A stretch of DNA of 64,000 nt. Source: Phascolomyces articulosus (lineage: Eukaryota > Mucoromycota > Mucoromycetes > Mucorales > Lichtheimiaceae). The translations under genes and the position numbers were made by a program. Below the pieces are notes generated by a model. That model saw nothing but the letters and a program-made list of their open reading frames with translations. It ran no database searches and was not told the DNA's origin. This document shows positions 23,473-34,998 of this stretch, in pieces (position 1 is the stretch's first letter; each line of letters starts with the position of its first letter). The DNA is taken from contig JAIXMP010000016.1 of assembly GCA_025677815.1 (NCBI GenBank), positions 186,001 to 250,000 on the forward strand, given 5' to 3'.

Positions 23473-26400
23473 ATTAGTGATATATGATAAAAAAAAAAGA
23501 GAGGACGAAAAAAATCCACAAGAAACGCCTCTCGAAATATGTCAAAAAGTTGTGACTCAGTCGTCGCGCAGTCACCAAGGAACAAATCGAAAATGTGATA
23601 ATGTAAGTTTGCTGCCAGACTTTTGTTCCGATAAGTCGTGTGATAGTTCTTAAAAATGTGAGTCAAGAGATATACAATCTTAAAGAGGGAGCAAATATTA
23701 AAATTATAAATAGGTCATCATGAGAGAAAGAGAGAGAGAGAGAGAGAGGATGAAAGAGTAAGGGAAAGGTACGGATGAAACATGATATCATAATAGTAAC
23801 ACTAAGATAAAACAAGTGCTTATCACGCTCATTCAGCTGCGGCAGAATACAACTCAACAAGATGATTCATTCTGTATCCTGAGCAAGGTAATAATAAAAA
23901 TAACAATGGTGATGCATCGCGCATCAATTTGTAGTAGCACAAAGTGTAAGAAAGAAAACAAGATAGATCAACCAATAATATCTCTGCTAACATCAATACA
24001 ACGCATGTTTTTGTTTGTTGGTAGATATCTCGATCATTTGTTATTGCCAGACATGAATTATAAGTATACCATAAATCTTTATTATTATTATCAACATACT
24101 CTCAATCACCACCCCGTATCAAACTTTGATTAAATTCAACACATGAAACTTTTTTTTGGTGATTATCTACTATTAGTCTATCCTTTCTGATGCCACCATA
24201 AATTCGGCTGATGGTACTGTAGCACATATGAAGTAAATATAGTTGGAGCAGGAACTAGGTTCTTCGTATAATGTTCATATGTGTTTGCAATTTTCTTTAT
24301 TCCCCTTGTAATCAAATCTGAACCGTGTGTCTGGTTCGTTATGAATTCGAGTTCATCGAAAAAGATACATTGGAATAGTTGTTAGTAGGTTCTAATGTAT
24401 GTTATATTGGTCTTTGGTTTATGTCAACTCGAAAGAAAATACATTACTTAACTGTCAGCTTTTTACAAGTGTGGTTAACAATTCATTTGAATCAGTGCAA
24501 TGTTTTTTTGGAAGAAATTAGCGTTTGAGATAATGAGAATGTTGCTGTTTGGGATGAGAGTGTCACTGCTCGAGATGATGTGGATGCGGTGCAGATCCTA
24601 TGCTTATGCCTATTATTCATCATTCACCAATTCATCTATGTCCTAAAAAAGAGAGAGTATTTTAATTTATTTGTTCTCGTAAGAAAGATAGAAAAAATAT
24701 AGGACCCTCCCCTTTTAAATACCTCCTCTTGATTTTCTCATCTATATGACATAAGCCAGTATAAGTGTCATTTCAAAAAAAAAAGCATCATACCTTTTGT
24801 TATTAGTCATGGAAGAATTTTGATCGAAAGAATCGAAAATCCAATGCAATAGGGATATCTGTTTTTTTTGTAAATATTAGCCTGTGATAACTCGGATGGC
24901 TATAAGGATGATAAGTAATATCTATTGCTTATTTTTCATGGATGAAATAGTATTTTTTCAAAATATGATCGGCTACCTTGCGGTGGTGTTAAAATGACTG
25001 GCGCCAATCATATTAAAAGTTAAGAAATGGTTCTTGGCCAATAAACTGATGATTTAACGTCGATACCAAGCTGGAAAAACAAATCTAAAAATGATACTCA
25101 TCCTTCTGTTTAAATATCTATAAAGGATAATTACGACAAGACATTCAATTTGTCTCAAATGTGCAATAAAGCGAATATAACCAAGCTATGACAGAAAATA
25201 GTAGTGTTTTTTAAACTGACATGAGATTACATTCGAAATAATATGTTGTCTAATAACAGTTTACTGATTAAAACCGTTAAAAGATTTCTTTATATCATTG
25301 TGGTTTATCATTGCAATAATACATGTAACATAATCGAAACTTGTTCTCAACTGACGTTAATATATATATAAAGTTGATGACTTTGATTAGAGTTTCTAAA
25401 CAATTGACGCATGTCTACTGTACTCTCGAATTATTCGTAGTATATTATATATAAAATGTAACCATATGAACCTTTCATATTATTCTTTTACGTATCATCA
25501 TCATAAAAAAAATATTGATACATATAATAGTTTTACTCTATTGGTATCAGTTATTCCTTTCCATGTCGAACGACAATAATCACTGATTATTAATAATATT
25601 TTGTTTTTGTGGGAATCAATCATAATATAAAATACCACAGGAGAAGGGTTTCTTTTTTCTTCTTCTTCTTTGACCCTCCTAAGAGCACCGCTTTGGTAAG
25701 GTATGAAAGTATTACAAAATAAAGTGGAATATTCTAATGGCTGTAAAAAAGTTATACTTTTACTAATAAGCAAAAAATATATTACGATAAAAGGAGCGTC
25801 CATGGGGTTAACCCTAAATAGAACATACCTGCTTCAGCGGGATGCGCTGCTAGCGTTTGGCCAAAGTCTCGTATAGTAAGTTTTATTTTTATCATTTTGA
25901 ATTGAATAAAAAGTAGGAATAGATGGTGTCTTTTGCCATTTAACACAACTGATATTCATCTGTTTATCTTTAGTCGCTTCTTGCCGGTGTGAGTGCTTTA
26001 TGCAAGTGCAAATACTGATAAACAACGTAAGTAATAATATTTAACTCCAGGCATGTTTTATAGACCTACCTCACCATGTTTTCGTAAAATATATTTTTAT
26101 AGTGTGTAAAAACCACTTGCTATTACTGGAGACTATGTATCGATACATTTTTATAGTGTCATTATAGCACATATTATTATTAATGACATTTATCTGTTGC
26201 ATTCATATTATTTTCTTCAATGTGTTTCGTCTTCTTATTCTTGGCACGCAGTATCTCTGTCATTGAGATACATTTAAAAGTAAGTTTGCTGAGTCAATAG
26301 ATCATTTGAATAATAAGAAACAGAACTGTTTTATTAATTGTGTAATTGACGACAATCACTGATAAAAAATTGTCTGTGCTGCAGAAAAAAAAAGCATCAT

Positions 26401-26970
26401 ACACCAAGGAGTGGTTCTTAGAAAATAACAAGAAATGTACCCGTAGAAACAGAAATTGAATTTCTCCAAAATAAGGAACAAAAGTTAGCTTATTTTTTTA
26501 TAATCCAATCATCGCCACTTTATTTGCTGAGGGTAGATCAATAATAGATCATAATGGTAAATGTTTTTTTCAGACATGTTAGAGTATTATAATTTCTCTA
26601 TGTTATACATTTTATCAATGCACAGAAACGGAGAATTGATAGTACGGCAGGATAATAAAGAAATATGAACGAGTGACAGAAATCAGAAATGGGAGGATGG
26701 CAAGATATAAGTAGGACTTTCGTTACTAAAAAGATGAATCAGTTCGGCTTTTTTTTGCGTGTGGCGAATATATTTTTAAAATGATATTTTTGTAAAGATG
26801 ACTCAAGTGATATACAAAAAAAAAGAAAGAGAGATAGAGGGAAAGTATAGATAATAAAAGCAATTTACAAAGAGAGATGATGATGGAGAAGGAAAGAAAG
26901 ACACACTATGAACATGGTAATAATAATAATAATAGATAATAAATAAAAAGAATAGGGAAAAATGAGTTTT
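23473..26970. other. 3.5-kb intergenic region, no gene accepted
   Basis: A GA-dinucleotide tract lies at about 23722-23749. Small frames at 23816-24133 (+), 25501-25803 (-) and 25834-26025 (-) show no domain and no start, splice or codon pattern that would support a gene. No tRNA box B or rRNA was found. The part next to 26971 is the 3' flank of the zinc-cluster gene. Confidence 0.55.
23722..23749. repeat. (GA)n microsatellite
   Basis: A GA dinucleotide tract with one interruption lies about 250 bp upstream of the seryl-tRNA synthetase start. Such purine tracts are common in promoters of this genome. Confidence 0.8.
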
Positions 26971-28299
26971 TTATAATTCTTTTTGTTGTTTTTGTTGAAC
27001 AGGATTCATTGGTTTTGGTGAAGGAGTGGAAGAAATTGGATAAATAGGATATTGCATATAATCCATGGCTGTTGGAACAAACGTTCGTCTAGAAAGTTGA
27101 TCTAATAAATGCACCCATATATTTATATTAGAAAATAAGATAAGATCGGATTGGGGGGGGAATGATGGCGAAAATTTGTAGATCACATAAGGAGAGAAGA
27201 TGATATAAAAAAAAGACTTACCCATCAAACTTGGGATCGGCGTTGATTGCTTCCATTCTCCGCTTGGAGACAAACATCCTTCATTTGAAGATTGATTTGA
27301 TGAAGTGGAAGAGGAAGGTGATAACGATAAATTCAGCATAGATGAAGTAATCGATGTTTTATTATTAGGCGATAACGGAGGAGATGAAGGAGGTGATGAT
27401 GACGATGGTGTTATTGTTGTCATGGTCACCGTTGCTGATGGTGTACCTGAAAAAAAAAAACAAAATATAAAACCAAGGTGTTATTAGTAAATCAATAAAA
27501 ATTTCCGATATCTCACATATGTCATCGCTTTTTTCTTTTTCTTTTTTGTTTTACCTTTAAGAATAGATCGTAAAGCAGCTTGTTCTTTTGCAACACTAAT
27601 CCCCTGTACGGAATGTCGATGTTGTCTGACAGAGGGTGGAGGTGTAGAAGAAGAGGAAGGTGGAGGGGGATGAGGAGATGATAATTTACGTGACGCAACT
27701 GTACCCGCAGTTTGTTGTTCATAATTTGAAGACGCAGTAAATGAAGATCGACTCAATGGACTGCTTGGTGTGAATGCTGTCATTAATTTTTCAATACGTC
27801 GAAGTCGATCTTCAATACGATCCATGGCTTGATGATCCTCATTATTATTATTATTTCCACCTGTTGTTGGTGTTGATGATCCTTGTGAAGAAGGTGATGA
27901 TATAGAAGAAGAGACAACACCAGCAGCTGCAGCTGCAGCAGCTTGTTGTTGAGCTTGAGCATGCGCTTGAGCCCTTTTACGACGTTCTGAATTATTATTA
28001 CATTCAAAACCTGCATTGACACAATATGCGCAAGGATTACCGCCATCACATTTTGTCTTGCGTCGGCGACAGGTCTCACAGGCTGAGCCTGAACTCAGAC
28101 GGCGCGCGCTATTCGTTGTGAAAACGCTTCGTGAGTAGTCCGACACAACACTGTAAACGCATTCTTGGTTTGTCTCTTGGCAGTTACCACACGGTCGTTG
28201 ACCGTTACAGACTCGTTTTCTACGTTTACATGGTTCACATCCACGTAAAGATGAACAACGTTCAACTAAAACATTACGATTGGGTGGACTGGATGGCAT
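26971..28299 (-). CDS. transcription factor with two tandem Zn2Cys6 clusters
   Basis: Three coding exons on the minus strand (27555-28299, 27222-27446, 26971-27101) encode 366 residues. Two complete fungal binuclear clusters lie near the N-terminus, both with spacing C-x2-C-x6-C-x5-C-x2-C-x6-C: Cys 21, 24, 31, 37, 40, 47 (CEPCKRRKRVC...) and Cys 74, 77, 84, 90, 93, 100 (CETCRRRKTKC...). Each has the basic RRK segment that contacts CGG triplets. An Ala/Gln-rich run follows, then the helix MDRIEDRLRRIEKLMTAF, a likely dimerisation coiled coil. The rest is Ser/Pro-rich and disordered, and there is no fungal-specific middle homology region. Most Zn2Cys6 regulators carry only one cluster. Target genes are unknown. 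Confidence 0.88.
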
Positions 28300-28307
28300 G
28301 GTTGCCC

Positions 28308-28425
28308 TATTATGTGTTTTTTGATTGGGAAAATAATAAAAAAAGAAAAAGATGGTGAATATCTAATTTTCGTGATAAATCGATGAGGAGAAGAACAAGA
28401 ACAAGAACAAGAAAAAAAAACTTAC
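28308..28425 (-). other. predicted 5'-UTR intron of the double zinc-cluster gene
   Basis: On the minus strand a perfect GTAAGT donor (first base 28425) and an AATAG acceptor (ending 28307-28308) bound a 118-bp interval that ends seven bases before the start codon. The size equals that of the coding introns here. RNA-seq would decide. Confidence 0.5.
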
Positions 28426-29943
28426 ATGTGTTATATATTATTATAGTATGATAAAAGGTGGATAAATGAAGAAAGACGATTCTTTTTATATAAAAAAGGG
28501 GTAAAGAAGGGGGATGTTGATATTCTTTTTTTTTTCGATGGCTTGGTTGATTGGGATGATACTATGATGATTGTTTGGTTGCAGTTATTGTTGTTACAAG
28601 TCGTTATTATTATTGAAGAGAAATAATAATCAAAACCAAAAAAAAAAAAAAGTAACGAAAAAAGAAGAAAGTAAAAGAAGTGGAAAGAAAGAGAGAAAAA
28701 AAGAAAAAGTTATGTGAGTTTGTTGTATATAAAAAATGTGTGAGTGTGAATGAATATGTGTGTGTGAGTGAGTGCGTGTGTGAGAGTTGGTCCAATGTAT
28801 TTTGATGCCTTGGATTGAATGGGTAGTGTGCAATAATAACAAAAAGGTAGTGGGGTCAGTTTGAAGAGAGAAAAAAAAGCCCATCGGAATCCGGCGGATG
28901 GCCCACCCCGTCCGAACGCACCAATGATTTTTTGCTTGTATTTTGTGAAATCAGCTAGCGCAACAACTTTATTCGGCTTGTCTCAAATTTTATGTTTGCA
29001 AATCCCCCATCAACAACAACTTTAGTAACTACACAGCACACCCCGCTCGCTCCAGCTACCAGCATCATTTCATCCCATCCTTCTTTTTCCTTCTTTGTTT
29101 ATGGTTCATAATCCAAACATTATAAGAAACATGGGTTTCAGATAATCTTTTTTTTGGGGGGAGGACTTCAGGTACCATTATTATTACTTTTTATCCAATC
29201 TAATACAATACCATAAAAAAGTCTTATTATCATCAAACTTTCTCTTTCTGTCTGTCTCTCTCTCCACATTGAAAGAGAAGGTTGTACACTATTTCACAAA
29301 AAAGAAAACTTAAAATCCTTCCAATCAATCAAATGAGGTTTAAAAAACCCGATCTTGACCAAAAATGTCGAAGAAACGAGACGGTACAAGCGAGAGAGAG
29401 AGAGGACCTTGCGATAAGCTCGGAATCATTCACGGAAAAAAAACTGCTTCGAACGACTCCGCCACAAAATGACAAGCTTTTTTTTTCAAGATCAATCTAA
29501 AAAATCGCTTTTATAATCTTCTATTCTTTGAATATTAGCTATCATCATTTTAGTATTTTAAAAAGTAAAGCAATAGAAGAAGTATGAAGAAGGAAAAGAA
29601 AGATAAATGAGGAAAAGAAAAGATGGAGCACAGACGTTATTTTGAAAGAAGTGATGATAATGATTTAACCTATTATACTATCACTAATAACGTTTAAATA
29701 TTTAGGCATGATAATGATGATGATGATGATTATGAACTATATACCAATAGTATGAAAAAGAAGAAGGTAATCTCCACGATGATTCATTTAATAGCCATTA
29801 AAAAAATTATATAAAAACCCTTCGTGATTTTTCAACACGTTCTTTTACAATTTAAAGTTTTTCATCCTGGGGCAGTGGGGGTCTGTCACCAAATAAAATT
29901 TACAACCTTACGTCATGAATCTTTTTTTTAACAAAATAGTTTT
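28426..29943. other. intergenic: upstream of the zinc-cluster gene, downstream of the bestrophin gene
   Basis: The region holds GA and GT/GTGA simple tracts (about 28630-28790), a small plus frame at 29282-29500 without protein character, and a GAT repeat near 29716. No gene is supported. Confidence 0.55.
28885..28914. promoter_or_regulatory. cluster of CGG/CCG triplets upstream of the zinc-cluster gene
   Basis: A GC-rich patch in AT-rich surroundings, about 590 bp above the start codon, holds CGG-N3-CCG, an adjacent CGG, and CCG-N1-CCG. Zn2Cys6 proteins bind paired CGG triplets, so this is a candidate autoregulatory site. It could equally be bound by another regulator or be chance. Confidence 0.3.
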
Positions 29944-31712
29944 TTATTTGAGAGTTTCTTCTGTTTCACACGGTAAATGATAAACAATAAATTCAATCTC
30001 TTTTCGAAGTCCATCACAAAATTGATTTAAAGGTAGATCATTCGCGTTATAACCAAATGGATTTTCTATTTGTTATTATTATTATTATTAACAAACCATC
30101 ATATCATGACGAAAAATGAGTTAGTTTCATTCTATGACTCTATGACTGGTAACGGTGGGAAACAAAAAGAATCATTCTATTGCTTACCAATTTCAGCACC
30201 GATAGCATCAATACCATACAAAGTAAACGACGCGATAACAACCGTTGGTACCATCCACCAACGTAGTTGAGCTACCAATGTAAATGGGATTGCTGCTAAA
30301 AATAATGCTAACGATTGTTTTCTATATAATATATATTTAGAGACAAACCATCCCAAGTGTCGTCCATCCTATGTTATAGATACCACCGTTTTCACAACAA
30401 TCTAAAAAGAAACTTACAGATGAATGCGATAGGAAACCGGAATCGGAGTATTTGCGATCCGTTCCAAAGCGGCCAAACAATCATTCATTTCATTCAAATG
30501 ATTAATGATACTACTTGAAAAAATACCATCAATTTTACCAACACTTTTTGCTTGTTGAACATATAGCCCCATTCGAAACAAGATTTCCAATGGTAAAGAC
30601 ATATCACCAATGGAAGCATCTTTAATATCTGGCAAATCCTCATCCGATGAAAATACAGCTTGATGTGTAGCTGCCTTTTTTCGAAACTCTTTTACTTGAG
30701 CTGCTGCTTCACTGAGACTGGGTAATGGTTGTTGCTGTTGTTGCTGTTGACGTTGTTCTTCACCATAAGTACTAGGAGATAGAGGATCATTGGATAAGAC
30801 ATCATCGGCTGCTGCAGGTACCCAATTGGGAGGAAGTAAACTATCCAAATCATAATAATCACATCCTAATTCATTACGAATTTGATGTTTGGTTGCCACT
30901 GCAAAAGCAAGCAAGAGTTTCATGCATCGCATTTTTTCTAAATGATCATTTTGTGTACGTTCGGGGATGGATGTCCATATCAATCGAGCCAAATTACGCG
31001 ATCTACTGATAATGCCTTCAAAGAGCTGTCTTCCTTCATAATATCGACTATATGAAGTATTGGCCCGAAAGGTTAACAGTAAGCCCAAAACAACGGACAA
31101 AGCAGGTACTATAATATATTATATATATGACATGGAGTGATCATAAATAAATAAGCAAAGAAGAGAGGAGACAGAATATAATTTTAGGGAGGAGATACAT
31201 CAATTTTTTTTGGCGTGTAAATTACTGAGATCGCTGTAATTACTCCTTAAAATAGGACAACAACAACAACTAGGTACTTACCAACAGAATTATTCAAAGC
31301 AATTCTTGTATAATGGAGTTTAATATACGCGTATCCTATAGCATAAGCATAGAATCCAGTCAATATAATCAATGGAACAATACGTGGCCAAACCTATATA
31401 TTTATAGCAACAAGTTTCAAATTGATTAATTTAATGGAGGAAGAAAAAAATAAATATTCATATCCATTGGTTTCTATTCTTACTGATCCTTTCCAGCTAC
31501 ATGATGTAAAAGGCAATGAGATTACATTAGCAAAAAAAAGTTTTTTTTATTGGGCTGATTTAAAATGACAATGAGCAAAAACCTCATTGTCAAACAGACA
31601 AAATAATTCAATAGTAGATCATAATGATTATTTACCGAAGAACATCAGGATAATGACGAAGTTGACGAAACCAGCGTTCACGATAGTAACGTGGAGGTGG
31701 ATCGTGATCCAT
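29944..31712 (-). CDS. bestrophin / UPF0187-type anion channel
   Basis: Six exons on the minus strand (31636-31712, 31484-31496, 31282-31393, 30418-31108, 30188-30321, 29944-30065) encode 382 residues. Exon 2 is a 13-nt microexon supplying the WKGS segment that the family has just before TM1; without it the phases do not join. Family marks: RWFRQLRHYPDV at the start, a hydrophobic segment IVPLIILTGFYAYAIGYAYI, LGLLLTFRANTSYSRYYEGR, LARLIWTSIP, FRMGLYVQQ, TPIPVSYRIHL, and ENPFGYNANDLPLNQFC near the end. Bestrophin-like proteins form pentameric anion channels; fungal members are little studied and their membrane is unknown. A Gln-rich insert (about residues 170-195) is species-specific. The short exon scheme was chosen for phase and motif continuity. 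Confidence 0.88.
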
Positions 31713-33465
31713 GATAAATAAAATGGAATAGAAGCAAAAAGCTTGAAGGAAGAAGAAAAGAAAATGTGTCAATTAAATGTTGGGGAGGGAGAAAGGAACC
31801 CTTTTACTATTACTACTAGTACTATACTTACATCCATCGGCAAAGTCGCTCCGATGGAAAAAAAATCCAACACATCACTTTTTTGGTTAATTGATGCATG
31901 ATCCCATTTTATTTTTGGGCTTAGCAAAACAGTAATAACAGTAACTACTACTACTGCATATTATAATTATTTTGTAATATAAAGGATGTCCCTATGGATA
32001 GGAATATGGTTTAAATAACGCCCTTTTTTATTATTATTATTTCTTTTATTATTCAATGGAGTTCTGTAAAATATACATAATTGAAAACTTTTTTAGTCTA
32101 AAATAAATGTACGCACGTTTTGTAACCACCCGACGCGTATCGTTACACAGAACCCTTGACATGCATGTGATGAGAAAAAACATGGCATTTCTTGAATGAT
32201 CTATAACTATTAAGTTACTATTGTCAAGCATGTTAGGTAACATAAATTATTGATATGGTGATCGTCCTTATTGCTAACTCTATTTACAGGTATAATTATA
32301 ATCTTATCAGTGTGATATTACATAATAAATTTATTTGTTATGAAAATAAGTAATGACTGATAGATGGTTAAAAATATTGTTTTTTCAATCTTATCGGGAA
32401 ATAGGATAAACGTGTTCTAAACTAGGAAAAGGTCGTCTATGGGTAGGTTGGATATATTTACAATGCCATGCTTCTTTTTTTAACAGCTTATAAACCTATA
32501 GATTTCAAAATCTTGCTAGATGAACCAAGACTTGGTAGGCTTAATAACCTCTTAGTAAGTTTATGCGTGTAGACCTTATTACCAAACTATTAATTATGCT
32601 TAATATCCTGAGTTATTCACTTTATAAGTAACGGTGGGGTGAAGCGTATTGTTTATGTCAACAGAAATAATGTAATTGCTTCTTTATTTCCACTGGCAAA
32701 GCAAATAAAATTTATAACTAATGATAAATTAAGCACTTGTGCTATACAGCATCTTTGGATTTATAAATACGTATAACACATGTCATTTAATGCAAACGAT
32801 GGATTATATGTACAGGTTGAATATCATCTACGTAAACGGAAGGTTTATATACAACTATATGCTCCCACCTGTTTGTTGTAGAACCGCATTTTTATGATAA
32901 AATATTTAATATAGACAAACGCGATAAAGAAGAGATTCAGCAATCCAACAAATGTCAATGGCTATTTTATTATGATAACACAAATTTATATACAGGTAAA
33001 AAAATAGCTGATGCAATATATTTTGTGTATTGTATACAAAAGTTTTATATTTAAGTTGATTAAAAAAAAACAGTCATTGAATAACTTGAAAAGTTAGAGA
33101 TTGAAAAAAAAAAAAGAAAGATCGTCTGTAGGTGTTGTCTGCGTATTCTATAAAATTTTATGAGAGAGAGAATAATGCTTGTTATATACTATTATACCCA
33201 AGTAAACTGTTTAATATTTGTCTCAGTTCACGAATGGAAAAGCCAAAGATCGAAAAGTTGAACAGTAATGTGTTTGAAGTGTCAAAGAAAACAGGAGAGA
33301 AATGAGTTAATAATAAATAAATAAAAAAGACAAATGGAAAGGGAGAGAGAGAATGTCAAGACTTTCGTTCACGGTGCCAACGATAAAATTAAACATGGAT
33401 CCGCCCCCCCCCACAGAACATAGGCCTAACTTGACAATGTGGGGATAAAGGTGTCTTCAACTATT

Positions 33466-33847
33466 AACAGGCTTCCATATATCTTCCGTCAATATCCAAA
33501 AGCTCAAAGAATCTAATGTTGCATGGAAGGTTAATGATCAAACAATAGCTGAATCAGAAATCATTAGCATGGGCACTAGTATAAGTACTAACGAATCATC
33601 AAACAACTATTACCCATCAAACGCCTGTTGCGAACATAAACATGATTCCTTGGTTTGGGATATAATTTCCAATCAAACAAATAGAGACAACTTTCACCTG
33701 AAAACAAGAAAAAAGGTACTAGGTTTTCTGGTAATTCATTGGAGCCATTATGGGGAAGATCTGGCGACACAGCTAGTAAAACAGGACAAGCTGGTAAATA
33801 AATGCTTAATTCTGTGTGAAGGTCATGTTCTTGATGGAGCTGTGTAG
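33466..33847 (+). CDS. orphan open frame, unknown, possibly the last exon of a larger or decayed gene
   Basis: A frame of about 127 codons starts after a stop and a possible acceptor (TTAACAG at about 33462-33468) and ends at TAG 33847. It reads like protein: SVNIQKLKESNVAWKVNDQT, then an Asn/Ser stretch, HDSLVWDIISNQTNRDNFH, and KKVLGFLVIHWSHYGEDLA. The first internal ATG is at 33569. No upstream exon could be joined with confidence and I do not recognise the family. A relic of a mobile-element gene is possible. Confidence 0.35.
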
Positions 33848-34926
33848 AGATAAAATATACTTTGGTTGAGGTAGGTGACAACTGTTGCTCATTAATCAGC
33901 CATCTTTTGTTGTTATTAAATACTTTTCATTTTTTTTTTTTGTATCAGCGGAAATATTATTCCTTGTCTCTTTAGAGGATGATGAGGACAATTATAGAAA
34001 CTTTTTTTTTGTATATTAGAAGCAAGTAATAGATAAAACTCTATTGTATGCTTGCTTGAATAAAGGCATGGTAAATGATGATTTTTTTATTGTTCAATTT
34101 GATGAGTAGAGGCATATGAAACTCTAAAAAAGAAATAAGAACAAGACTGTCATAATGTTTCGCCTTTGTTTTTTTTTTGGTTTTTGCGTATCAAATATGA
34201 ATTTGCTCAGTATAACAGAAAAAATATTTATACCACCGTTGCCACTTCAACAAACGGGTTGATATCTTCTACACCTTGGATGTAGTTTGTTCTCCTGGTG
34301 CTGGTACTGTAAATATAATAAAATAATAGTAAATCAAATTGATTATACGTATTAGAATACCAGTTCCCTTTTTTTACCAACTGTACTGCACCTTCTGATC
34401 ATCAATATATAGAGACTAAAAGTCTATTCAAACATGCTTCTACTTCGAGGGCTGCAAGTAAAACAACAAGAAGAATGTGAATACCACATAGAGGAAGCAC
34501 CTTCGTTCAAATTGTGTTTATTTTTCTGAACGGAATTGAGTAAAGATTAAAGTTTCAAAGGTTAGGTAAAAATCGAAACATCCATTAAACAATCTTTATG
34601 ATTGACCAACTTTATAACCATGGTCCGTGCATTCGGAAGCATTCCGAAAAAGGTTGAACAAGTATAACGGCAATTATCATCAATCTTTAAAGGAATTGGT
34701 ATCACAAAAACAATTATAAACAAGCAATGGTATGTTATATTAAAGACTTTTTACCATTAAGAAACCAAACTCATTACTCCCACAACAATATAAAAAACTT
34801 CAAGACTACCGCGTTTTTTTTAAGTTTTATATTTGTAAAAAAGAAGAAACCCTCCCTGTCCCTCAGCTGATTGACGAATCACTCAACAGCTGAACAACCT
34901 AACTATTGTAATTTAAAAGGGGAAAT

Positions 34927-34998
34927 CTTGAAAGTCTCGCGTCCCTTGGAAATCTTGAATGCTTTGAGAAACTTGAGTGCCTTGGAAGTCTCGAGTAC
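34927..34998 (+). repeat. 18-bp degenerate minisatellite, four exact-length units
   Basis: Four consecutive 18-bp units (34927-34944, 34945-34962, 34963-34980, 34981-34998) share the pattern cttgRaaRtctYgRgtNc. In the open plus frame 34871-35200 they read as hexapeptides LKVSRP, LEILNA, LRNLSA, LEVSST; two more hexapeptides, LRPLYA and LKVLNP, occur at about 35066-35101. The frame has no ATG at its start. Confidence 0.75.

Noticed and set aside
25501..25803. Minus-strand ATG frame of 100 codons
   Set aside because: No domain, hydrophobic and low-complexity parts, no conserved neighbour; length is within chance for this composition.
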